A DNA stretch of 64,000 nt from Bradyrhizobium sp. 138 (lineage in GTDB: Bacteria; Pseudomonadota; Alphaproteobacteria; Rhizobiales; Xanthobacteraceae): contig NZ_JADPKT010000071.1 in NCBI RefSeq assembly GCF_023074075.1, positions 123,686 through 187,685 of the forward strand, given 5' to 3'. A program made the translations under genes and the position numbers. The notes beneath the pieces were generated by a model. It worked only from the letters and a program-made list of their open reading frames with translations. It searched no databases and was not told where the DNA came from. Shown here in pieces: positions 52,837 through 60,398 of this stretch. Every line of letters starts with the position of its first letter. The stretch's first letter is position 1.

Positions 52837-54126
52837 ATGACGGACATGGTGCAGTCGGCAGCGGCCCCTAGTGCCGCGCGTGTGAGCGATACTTATCGCT
52901 GGGCGCAATTGGCCATCGGTGTCGGCGCGATGGTGATGATCGCCAATTATCAGTACGGCTGGACATTCTTCGTCCCCGACATCCAGAAGAAATTCGGCTG
53001 GGATCGCGCGTCGATCCAATGGGCCTTTACGCTGTTCGTGCTGTTCGAGACCTGGCTGGTGCCGATCGAAGGATGGTTCGTCGACAAATATGGTCCGCGA
53101 ATCGTCGTGCTGGTCGGCGGCGTGCTCTGCGCCATCGGCTGGGCGATCAACGCGCAGGCCACCACGCTCAACGGCTACTATCTCGGCATGATCATCGCGG
53201 GCATCGGCGCCGGCGGCGTCTACGGCACCTGCGTCGGCAACGCGCTGAAGTGGTTTCCGGACAAGCGCGGTCTTGCCGCAGGCATCACGGCCGCGGGCTT
53301 CGGGGCAGGCTCCGCGCTGACCGTCGCGCCGATCCAGGCCATGATCAAGGACTCTGGCTTCCAGACCACCTTCCTCTATTTCGGCCTCGGCCAAGGCATC
53401 ATCATCTGCATCCTGGCCTTCTTCCTGCTGTCGCCGAAAGCGGGCCAGGTGCCGAGCGTGGTGGCAAACGCCAATCTGCTGCAGACCCGCCGCAACTACC
53501 AGCCGACCGAAGTTCTGCGTCAGCCGATCTTCTGGCTGATGTACTTCATGTTCGTGATCGTCGGCGCCGGCGGGTTGATGGTGACGGCGAACCTGAAGCC
53601 GATCGCGGCCGACTGGAAGGTCGACAACGTGCCGGTCACGCTGATGGCGGTGACGATGACGGCAGTGACCTTCGCGGCCACGATCGACCGCGTGCTCAAC
53701 GGCCTGACCCGTCCGTTCTTCGGCTGGATCTCCGACATGATCGGCCGCGAGAACACGATGTTCATCGCCTTCGGCATGGAAGGGTTCGGCATCTGGATGC
53801 TCTACCTCTGGGGCCACGATCCGATCTGGTTCGTGCTGCTCTCGGGCTTCGTGTTCTTCGCCTGGGGTGAGATCTACTCGCTGTTCCCCTCGACCTGCAC
53901 CGACACGTTCGGCGCCAAGTTCGCGACCACCAATGCCGGCCTGCTCTACACCGCGAAGGGCACCGCCGCGCTGCTGGTCCCGATCGGCAATTACATGCAG
54001 CAATCGTCGGGCACCTGGGACAGCGTGTTCATCATCGCGGCCGGCGCCAACATCCTGGCTTCGCTGCTGGCGATCGCGGTGCTGAAACCCTGGCGCAAGG
54101 TCGTGGTCGAGAAATCGACCATCTGA
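52837..54126 (+). CDS. OFA-family MFS carrier, oxalate/formate antiporter-like (1)
   Basis: 429 residues, twelve predicted helices. The OFA family motif is GAGGVYGTCVGNALKWFPDK and the arginine-rich loop TRPFFGWISDMIGRE. K374 in AGLLYTAKGTAALL falls where OxlT carries its substrate-binding lysine. It likely exchanges oxalate for formate or takes up oxalate across the inner membrane. GGGAGGG precedes the ATG at 52837, with operator E upstream and an intrinsic terminator downstream. Confidence 0.9.
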   Translation: MTDMVQSAAAPSAARVSDTYRWAQLAIGVGAMVMIANYQYGWTFFVPDIQKKFGWDRASIQWAFTLFVLFETWLVPIEGWFVDKYGPRIVVLVGGVLCAIGWAINAQATTLNGYYLGMIIAGIGAGGVYGTCVGNALKWFPDKRGLAAGITAAGFGAGSALTVAPIQAMIKDSGFQTTFLYFGLGQGIIICILAFFLLSPKAGQVPSVVANANLLQTRRNYQPTEVLRQPIFWLMYFMFVIVGAGGLMVTANLKPIAADWKVDNVPVTLMAVTMTAVTFAATIDRVLNGLTRPFFGWISDMIGRENTMFIAFGMEGFGIWMLYLWGHDPIWFVLLSGFVFFAWGEIYSLFPSTCTDTFGAKFATTNAGLLYTAKGTAALLVPIGNYMQQSSGTWDSVFIIAAGANILASLLAIAVLKPWRKVVVEKSTI

Positions 54127-54156
54127 CCCGCTCCACCACAGCTCTTCATCGAGCAG

Positions 54157-54188
54157 ACGCCCGGCCTCGCGGCCGGGCGTTTTCGTTA
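54157..54188 (+). terminator. Intrinsic terminator after OFA carrier 1
   Basis: A perfect ten-base stem (ACGCCCGGCC with GGCCGGGCGT) and loop TCGC are followed by TTTTCGTT. Confidence 0.88.
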
Positions 54189-54258
54189 GAGCGAGTCCTT
54201 CACCGCACGATGGAACCGCAGATTTTCGGGATGGAGGACCCAGTTAGGGCTTGCTTTC

Positions 54259-54275
54259 TGGAATATGGTATACCA
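54259..54275. promoter_or_regulatory. Operator F of the 17-bp GntR-type motif
   Basis: TGGAATATGGTATACCA contains the perfect ten-base palindrome TGGTATACCA. It lies 100-116 bases upstream of OFA carrier 2. Confidence 0.75.
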
Positions 54276-54374
54276 AGCTCCGCGCCGCGCTTGCGACGAT
54301 AAGCCACAACCATTGCGACATCAAGTCATCTTGGCAAACGATGTCGACAGGACGAGCGCGTTGGGAGGTTCTTG

Positions 54375-55721
54375 ATGATTTCCAGCACGGACGGCGCGGT
54401 CACGGCCGCGCCTCTTCGCACCGGTTTCCGTTGGCTCCAGCTCGCCATGGGCATCGCCTGCATGGCGATGATCGCCAACCTGCAATATGGCTGGACGCTG
54501 TTCGTCGATCCGATCGACGCCGCCCATCATTGGGGACGCGCCGCGATCCAGCTCGCTTTCACCATCTTCGTCGTCACCGAGACCTGGCTGGTGCCGGTCG
54601 AGGCCTGGTTCGTCGACAAATACGGCCCGCGCATCGTCGTCATGTTCGGCGGCGTGATGATCGCGCTGTCCTGGATCCTCAACTCCTATGCCGACTCGCT
54701 CACTTTGCTCTATGCGGCGGCGATCATCGGCGGCATGGGCGCGGGCGCGGTCTACGGCACCTGCGTCGGCAACGCGCTGAAATGGTTTCCGGATCGCCGC
54801 GGCCTTGCCGCCGGCGCGACCGCCGCCGGCTTCGGCGCTGGTGCCGCGCTCACCATCGTGCCGATCGCGAGCATGATCGCATCGAGCGGCTATCAGCACG
54901 CCTTCCTCACCTTCGGCATCGGCCAGGGCATGATCGTGTTCGCGCTCGCCTTCTTCATCCAGCCGCCGCGGCTCTCGATCCCGCCGAAGAAGAAGCAGCT
55001 CAATCTGCCGCAAACCAAGATCGACTTCACCCCGCCGCAGGTGCTGCGCACCCCGATTTTCTGGGTCATGTACCTCGTCTTCGTCATGGTCGCCTCGGGC
55101 GGCCTGATGACGGCGGCCCAGATCGGTCCGATCGCGCACGACTTCAAGATCGCCGACACGCCGGTCACGCTCGCCGGCTTCCAGATGGCGGCGCTGACCT
55201 TCGCGATCTCGCTCGACCGCATCCTCGATGGTTTCGGCCGCCCGTTCTTCGGCTTCGTCTCCGACACGATCGGCCGCGAGCACACCATGTTCATCGCCTT
55301 CGGCACCGCAGCGCTGATGCTCCTGACGCTGTCGGCCTACGGACACATCCCGCTGGTCTTCGTGCTGGCGACCGCGGTTTACTTCGGCGTGTTCGGCGAA
55401 ATCTACTCGCTGTTCCCCGCGACCTGCGGCGACACCTTCGGCTCGAAGTTCGCAACCACCAACAACGGCATGCTCTACACCGCGAAGGGCACCGCCTCCC
55501 TGCTCGTTCCGCTCGCGAGCGTGATCTCGGCGGCCTATGGCTGGAAAGCCGTGTTCGTGGTCGCGGTGGCCCTGAACGCGACGGCGGCGCTGATGGCGCT
55601 GTTCGTGATCAAGCCGCTGCGCCGCTCCTTCATCCTCGGCAAGGAAGCCGAGAGCACCGAGGCGTCGACCGGCAGCGCCAAGACAACCGCAAAGACAACC
55701 GCCAGGACCGAGACGGCGTAA
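54375..55721 (+). CDS. OFA-family MFS carrier, oxalate/formate antiporter-like (2)
   Basis: 448 residues, paralogous to carrier 1 over its whole length (GAGAVYGTCVGNALKWFPDR, GRPFFGFVSDTIGREHTMFI, NGMLYTAKGTASLLVPLAS) but with a longer, Thr/Lys-rich C-terminal tail. The ATG at 54375 has GGGAGG upstream. It is a separate unit with its own operator F and terminator, not an operon with carrier 1. The two may differ in affinity or in exchange direction. Confidence 0.9.
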   Translation: MISSTDGAVTAAPLRTGFRWLQLAMGIACMAMIANLQYGWTLFVDPIDAAHHWGRAAIQLAFTIFVVTETWLVPVEAWFVDKYGPRIVVMFGGVMIALSWILNSYADSLTLLYAAAIIGGMGAGAVYGTCVGNALKWFPDRRGLAAGATAAGFGAGAALTIVPIASMIASSGYQHAFLTFGIGQGMIVFALAFFIQPPRLSIPPKKKQLNLPQTKIDFTPPQVLRTPIFWVMYLVFVMVASGGLMTAAQIGPIAHDFKIADTPVTLAGFQMAALTFAISLDRILDGFGRPFFGFVSDTIGREHTMFIAFGTAALMLLTLSAYGHIPLVFVLATAVYFGVFGEIYSLFPATCGDTFGSKFATTNNGMLYTAKGTASLLVPLASVISAAYGWKAVFVVAVALNATAALMALFVIKPLRRSFILGKEAESTEASTGSAKTTAKTTARTETA

Positions 55722-55746
55722 CCGCCGCACGCTTTCGCACGACGAG

Positions 55747-55777
55747 CAAGGGGCGCAGCGATGCGCCCCTTCCTTTT
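55747..55777 (+). terminator. Intrinsic terminator after OFA carrier 2
   Basis: A perfect ten-base stem (AAGGGGCGCA with TGCGCCCCTT) and loop GCGA are followed by CCTTTTG. Confidence 0.85.
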
Positions 55778-55847
55778 GTCTCGGCGACAAACGTCAGCAT
55801 CGCTGTCGCAAGATTTTTCGGATCGCCCAAATCCAGCGCTTGACGAT

Positions 55848-55864
55848 TGGCATTATGTATACCA
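55848..55864. promoter_or_regulatory. Operator G of the 17-bp GntR-type motif
   Basis: TGGCATTATGTATACCA lies 34-50 bases upstream of the two-CBS protein start. Confidence 0.75.
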
Positions 55865-55897
55865 CACTTCTCGCAACATTCACCCAGGGAGGTTGCA

Positions 55898-56326
55898 ATG
55901 CTGGTCGGAGACATTCTGCGCAAGAAGACGCCGCGCGTTGTCACGGTGCGAATGAACGAAACAGTGGGCATCGCCGCCAAGCTGATGCGCGCCAACAATA
56001 TCAGCGCGCTCGTGGTCAAGGACGTGGTCCGCTCCGAGGGTAACACCGCGGTCGGCATGTTCACCGAGCGCGACGTGGTGCGCGCCGTCGCCGAGCACGG
56101 CGCGAACGCCGTCAACGTCAAGGTCTCGCAGCTCGTCTCGGTGCAGCAGCTCGTGTCCTGCACCTCGAGCGACACGATCGAGCATGTCCGGCATCTGATG
56201 AACCGGCATCACATCCGCCATTTGCCCGTCATCGACGATTACAGCCTCGTCTCCGTCATCAGCATGCGCGACATCGCGGCTGCCATGGACGAGGCCATCA
56301 ACGGCAAGCCGCAAGCAGCTGCCTAA
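55898..56326 (+). CDS. Two-CBS-domain protein of the oxalate regulon
   Basis: 142 residues forming one Bateman module: CBS1 (TVRMNETVGIAAKLMRANNI to GMFTERDVVRAVAEHG) and CBS2 (CTSSDTIEHVRHLMNRHHIR to VISMRDIAAAMDEA). Such modules bind adenine nucleotides or CoA-type ligands and regulate partners. AGGGAGG precedes the ATG at 55898. Operator G upstream implies coregulation with the carriers and oxc-frc. The partner is unknown. Confidence 0.9.
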   Translation: MLVGDILRKKTPRVVTVRMNETVGIAAKLMRANNISALVVKDVVRSEGNTAVGMFTERDVVRAVAEHGANAVNVKVSQLVSVQQLVSCTSSDTIEHVRHLMNRHHIRHLPVIDDYSLVSVISMRDIAAAMDEAINGKPQAAA

Positions 56327-56335
56327 GCATGATCC

Positions 56336-56372
56336 GGAAAAGTGCGCAGCGGTTTTCCGAAAAGATCATGCT
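56336..56372. repeat. Dispersed inverted repeat (AGCATGATC family)
   Basis: AGCATGATC and GATCATGCT arms have CGGAAAA/TTTTCCG inside. The element directly follows the CBS gene and may double as a transcript end. Confidence 0.85.
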
Positions 56373-56382
56373 CAAACAATAG

Positions 56383-56405
56383 GCTAAAGCGCCTCGCGCT
56401 TTAGC
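56383..56405. repeat. Perfect hairpin GCTAAAGCGC
   Basis: Ten-base arms GCTAAAGCGC and GCGCTTTAGC with loop CTC, eleven bases after the preceding repeat. Confidence 0.85.
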
Positions 56406-56509
56406 GATACGACCCTTCCCCTGTGACTACCGGCCCGGCTCGGATCCCTTCCGAGCCGGACCGGATCTTTCGTCCCAATTTCCGGCTTCGGCTGCTTCGC
56501 GAGGACTTC

Positions 56510-57529
56510 ATGAAGATCTGCATCTACGGCGCCGGCGCAATCGGCGGATATCTCGGGGTTCAGCTCGCGCGCGCAGGCGCCGATGTCAGCCTCATCGCAC
56601 GCGGCGCCCACCTTGCCGCGATGCGCGAGCGCGGCCTGACGCTGCTCGCGGGCGAGGAGAAGCACACCGTGCATCCGCGCTGCACCGACGATCCCACAGA
56701 GCTCGGCGTGCAGGACTACATCATCATCACGCTGAAGGCGCATTCGATCACCGGCGTGATCGAGAAGATGCAGCCGCTGCTCGGGCCCCACACCCGCATC
56801 GTCACCGCCGTCAACGGCATCCCCTATTGGTACTTCTACAAGCACGGCGGCCAATACGAGAACTCGACGCTGGAGAGCATCGATCCCGGCGGGCGGCAAT
56901 GGCGCGAGTTGGGGGCCGAGCGCGCCATCGGCTGCATCGTCTATCCCGCCACCGAAATCGAGGCGCCCGGCGTGATCCGTCACGTCTACGGCAACAATTT
57001 CCCGCTCGGCGAGCCCTCGGGCGAGATCACCTCGGACGTAACGCGCCTCGCCGACCTGTTCGTCGCCGCCGGGCTGAAGGCCCCGGTGCTCGACCGCATC
57101 CGCGACGAGATCTGGCTGAAGCTCTGGGGCAATGTCTGCTTCAACCCGATCAGCGCGCTCACGCACGCAACGCTCGACGTGATCTGCACCGATCCGGCGA
57201 CGCGCTCGCTGTCGCGCGCGATCATGGTGGAGACGCAAGGCATCGCCGAGACGTTCGGGGTCAAATTCCGCGTCGACGTCGAGCGCCGCATCGAGGGTGC
57301 ACGCAAGGTCGGCGCCCACAAGACCTCGATGCTCCAGGATCTCGAGCGCGGCCGTCCCATGGAGATCGACCCGCTGGTCACCGTCGTGCAGGAGATGGGC
57401 CGTCTCACCGGCATCGCCACGCCCGCGCTCGACTCGGTGCTGGCGATGGTGACCCAGCGCGCCCGCATCGCCGGCCTCTATGACGGCGTCTCGACGCCAT
57501 CGGATCCCCGCGCATTGGCGGTGGCGTGA
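56510..57529 (+). CDS. PanE/ApbA-family ketoacid reductase
   Basis: 339 residues: N-terminal NADP motif YGAGAIGGYLGVQLARAGAD, the VNGIPYWYFY region and the C-terminal helical domain with the conserved lysine in EIWLKLWGNVCFNPISALTH. Family members reduce 2-ketopantoate, but a PanE paralogue (PanE2) acts in oxalate metabolism of methylotrophs, reducing oxalyl-CoA towards glyoxylate. Here it lies next to the oxalate regulon, though without an operator copy I can see. The ATG at 56510 has GAGGA upstream. Confidence 0.88.
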   Translation: MKICIYGAGAIGGYLGVQLARAGADVSLIARGAHLAAMRERGLTLLAGEEKHTVHPRCTDDPTELGVQDYIIITLKAHSITGVIEKMQPLLGPHTRIVTAVNGIPYWYFYKHGGQYENSTLESIDPGGRQWRELGAERAIGCIVYPATEIEAPGVIRHVYGNNFPLGEPSGEITSDVTRLADLFVAAGLKAPVLDRIRDEIWLKLWGNVCFNPISALTHATLDVICTDPATRSLSRAIMVETQGIAETFGVKFRVDVERRIEGARKVGAHKTSMLQDLERGRPMEIDPLVTVVQEMGRLTGIATPALDSVLAMVTQRARIAGLYDGVSTPSDPRALAVA

Positions 57530-58314
57530 TGACGAGCGAGGTGAAGAAGTGGCTGCGCTTCCGCAGCAATGGCACGGCCGGTTTCGGCACGCTCACGCCA
57601 TCGGGGATCAGCGTGCATGAGGGCGAGATGTTCGGCCGCAACTCTGCGACCGGCAAGAGTCTGGCGCTCTCGGAGGTCGAGCTGCTCGCCCCCTGTGCGC
57701 CCGGCAAGATCGTCGCGCTCTGGAACAATTTTCACGCGCTCGCGGCCAAGCTCAACCAGCCCGAGCCGCCGGAGCCGCTCTATCTGCTGAAAGCCACCAC
57801 CAGCATCACGACGCCGGGCGCCGTGATCCGCCGTCCCTCATATTACGACGGCAAGACCACTTATGAGGGCGAGCTCGGCATCGTCATCGGCAGGACCTGC
57901 GCACGTGTCTCGCCCACCGAGGCCGACAGCTTCATCTTCGGCTATACCTGCGTCAACGACATCACCGCCAACGACATCCTGACCAGCGACCCAACCTTCC
58001 CGCAATGGGCCCGCGCCAAGGGCATCGACGATTACGGCCCGTTCGGCCCCGTCATCGCAACCGGCCTCGATCCCGCAAAACTCACGGTACGCACCATCCT
58101 CAACGGCGCGGAGCGGCAGAACTACCCGATCTCCGACATGATCTTCACGGCGCAGGAGCTGGTCAGCAAAATCTCCCACGACATGACCCTGCTCCCCGGC
58201 GACCTCATCGCCGTCGGCACCTCAGTCGGCGTCGGCGTGATGAAGGAGCCCGTGAACACCGTGACCGTCGCGATCGACGGCATCGGCGAGCTCACCAACG
58301 AGTTTCGGCTGTAG
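57529..58314 (+). CDS. FAH-family hydrolase/hydratase, short form
   Basis: 261 residues, the length of HpcE/MhpD-type FAH enzymes. The metal ligands are in TTYEGELGIVIGRT, and the fold core is GYTCVNDITANDI with FGPVIATG. It starts in the stop of the PanE-like gene (TGATG), so the two are cotranslated. It probably hydrolyses or tautomerises a 2-oxo acid related to the reductase product; the substrate is unknown. Confidence 0.88.
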   Translation: MTSEVKKWLRFRSNGTAGFGTLTPSGISVHEGEMFGRNSATGKSLALSEVELLAPCAPGKIVALWNNFHALAAKLNQPEPPEPLYLLKATTSITTPGAVIRRPSYYDGKTTYEGELGIVIGRTCARVSPTEADSFIFGYTCVNDITANDILTSDPTFPQWARAKGIDDYGPFGPVIATGLDPAKLTVRTILNGAERQNYPISDMIFTAQELVSKISHDMTLLPGDLIAVGTSVGVGVMKEPVNTVTVAIDGIGELTNEFRL

Positions 58315-58461
58315 CCGCGAACACCGTGCCGTAGCCCGGAATGACGGCTCGCCGGCCATCTTTCCCGCAGCGCGGCAAAATTGATCCAGCGCAAATCGCA
58401 CCATCCCGGCCGCCACTATCCTTCCGGCAACAGATCGATTTCTGATGCAAGGGAGGACGCC

Positions 58462-58578
58462 ATGACGAACGCCAGCAATGCACTTTTGTGGACGGCCCTG
58501 TACTTCGCTCTCGCATTCGGTGCGATCTTCGCCGTCTGGTTCGCCGACAAGATGCGCTCGAGCTTCCTCGGGAAATGA
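58462..58578 (+). CDS. 38-residue single-span membrane protein
   Basis: MTNASNALLWTALYFALAFG leads into one transmembrane helix ending at AVWFADKMRSSFLGK. A strong GGGAGGA lies six bases before the ATG at 58462. No domain is known. Similar one-helix peptides often associate with respiratory or transport complexes, but no partner is evident here. Confidence 0.65.
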   Translation: MTNASNALLWTALYFALAFGAIFAVWFADKMRSSFLGK

Positions 58579-58805
58579 GGCGCGCCGATTCGGGTCGGCG
58601 CCCGCCGCGGCTACCACGTCCGATCTAGGGATTTCCCGCTTCTGGAAAAGACGGGCATCCCTTTCATCGCGCCTCAGCCGACCGGCTGATGCGGTGAGTT
58701 GGGGATTCGCGCCGCAACGTGCACCCAGCACCCCGCCAGCCTCTTGCGCTCGGTTCCCCGCTTGGCAATCATGGCGAAAATGTGTGCCGGCGTGAGGAAT
58801 TCACG

Positions 58806-60212
58806 ATGTGGCTGTTTTTCCTGGTTGCCTGGTTGGGCCTGCTGGCCGCCGTCGCGCTTCTTGCCCAGCAGGCGCTTGGTTACGACATTGCCCACCTGCC
58901 CGCCTGGTTCGCGGGCCTGCCGGTGCCGCAACGCATCGCAACCGGCGTGATTGCCGCCCTGGCGCTGGCCCTGATTGGCGCCTCTGCCTGGCGGCTGTCG
59001 CGCCAGGACCGCAGCCTGAACACGCTTCGTGACCGCCTCAAGAGGACCAGGGAGGACGTCGTCGTCGCCCACGCCCTGCAAAACCACCTCGATGCCACGG
59101 TTCAGCACCTGATCGAAAGCGATCCCCGGGAGGCGGTCTCCGCCCTCCACGACAAGCTCGGCGAGACCGAGCAGCGCGCGCTGCTTCAGCAGGGCCGCAA
59201 CCAATCCACCGACATGCACGATCAGCTCGCCGAGATCCGCCGCCGCCAGCAAGCGCTGCGCGAGATGGTCGGCAAGGTCGCCGATCAGCGCCGCGCGGTC
59301 GAGCCCGTCTTCACCGAGATCCGCGACCGCCAGAACCAGCTCGAACGCTCGCTGCACGACCTCGAGACCGACGACCGCAAGAACAATCTCGCCGACCGGC
59401 AGAGGGACATCGCCCGCGACGTGTCGGCGCTGCTGGGGCGGGTGAGCACGGTCCAGGAGACGTTTGCGACCCTGAACCAGTACAAGGAGGATCTGGCGAA
59501 ATCCCACGCCGAGCTGGCGCCGCTGCGCGCCTCGGACGCCGGCATCAACGCCCTGATCGGCGAGCTCAGCCTCAGCCATGATCGTCTTGCCAAGAGCATC
59601 GACGAGCTCGAGACCGCCGGTGAAGCGCCGCTTCCCACCCGCGTCGAGACGCTGTCGAAGAACAAGATCGAGATCGAGCAACGCCTCGCCCGCATCGACG
59701 ACAGCTTCAACATTCTCAAAGGTATCAGGCTCGACTTCGAGGAGCTGGGCCAGCGCCAGGCCCAGCTCGAACGCGCGCTCGCCGATGTCGAGACGGATGC
59801 CGCCGGCAAGACCCTCACCGAGCGCCAGAACGCGCTGAACGATTTCGTCCTCCAGTCGCGCCAGCGTCTCGGCGCGCTACAGGAGACGCTGGCGACGCTG
59901 AGCGCCTTCAAGACGGAACTGTCGAAGTCGCAGGCCGACCTCGTCCCGCTCAAGGCCCCGGTGTTCGGTATCGAAGCTCTGATCGCGGAGGTCGGCACCA
60001 CCCGCGATCTTCTCGCCAAAACCGTCAGCGAGATCGAGGCCAACGGCGACGTCACCCTCGCCTCGCGCGTCGAGGCGCTGACGAAAAGCAAGCGCGAGGT
60101 CGAAGACCGCCTCGCCCGCGTCTTCGACAATTTCAACGCGCTCGATGCACTGCGCAAGGATATCGGCGGCATCTTCGCGACGATCAGGAACAGTTTGAAC
60201 CGGATCGGGTGA
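58806..60212 (+). CDS. Membrane-anchored coiled-coil protein with internal duplication
   Basis: 468 residues. Two N-terminal hydrophobic helices (residues 1-22 and about 45-62) anchor a long Glu/Lys/Arg/Leu-rich coiled coil. About 130 residues are repeated: RQNQLERSLHDLETD...RQRDI near 170-200 matches RQAQLERALADVETD...RQNAL near 320-345, and VQETFATL/LAKSHAELAPL matches LQETLATL/LSKSQADLVPL. GAGGA precedes the ATG at 58806. The function is unknown; the architecture recalls envelope-spanning or septum-associated proteins. Confidence 0.85.
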   Translation: MWLFFLVAWLGLLAAVALLAQQALGYDIAHLPAWFAGLPVPQRIATGVIAALALALIGASAWRLSRQDRSLNTLRDRLKRTREDVVVAHALQNHLDATVQHLIESDPREAVSALHDKLGETEQRALLQQGRNQSTDMHDQLAEIRRRQQALREMVGKVADQRRAVEPVFTEIRDRQNQLERSLHDLETDDRKNNLADRQRDIARDVSALLGRVSTVQETFATLNQYKEDLAKSHAELAPLRASDAGINALIGELSLSHDRLAKSIDELETAGEAPLPTRVETLSKNKIEIEQRLARIDDSFNILKGIRLDFEELGQRQAQLERALADVETDAAGKTLTERQNALNDFVLQSRQRLGALQETLATLSAFKTELSKSQADLVPLKAPVFGIEALIAEVGTTRDLLAKTVSEIEANGDVTLASRVEALTKSKREVEDRLARVFDNFNALDALRKDIGGIFATIRNSLNRIG

Positions 60213-60398
60213 AGCGCCGTCCCATCGGCGCCTGCTCCGCAACAAAGACAGACCACGAGGTATTTCCGTATCCGCTCGGCCCGTGATACAATCTTGGGGC
60301 GAGTATTTGAATTTCAGGTTTTTTCGACTCGATCATCATTCCGTCGCTGGCATCAACCCGTCAATGCCGGCCAGCATTCATATTCGGAGGACGCGTCC

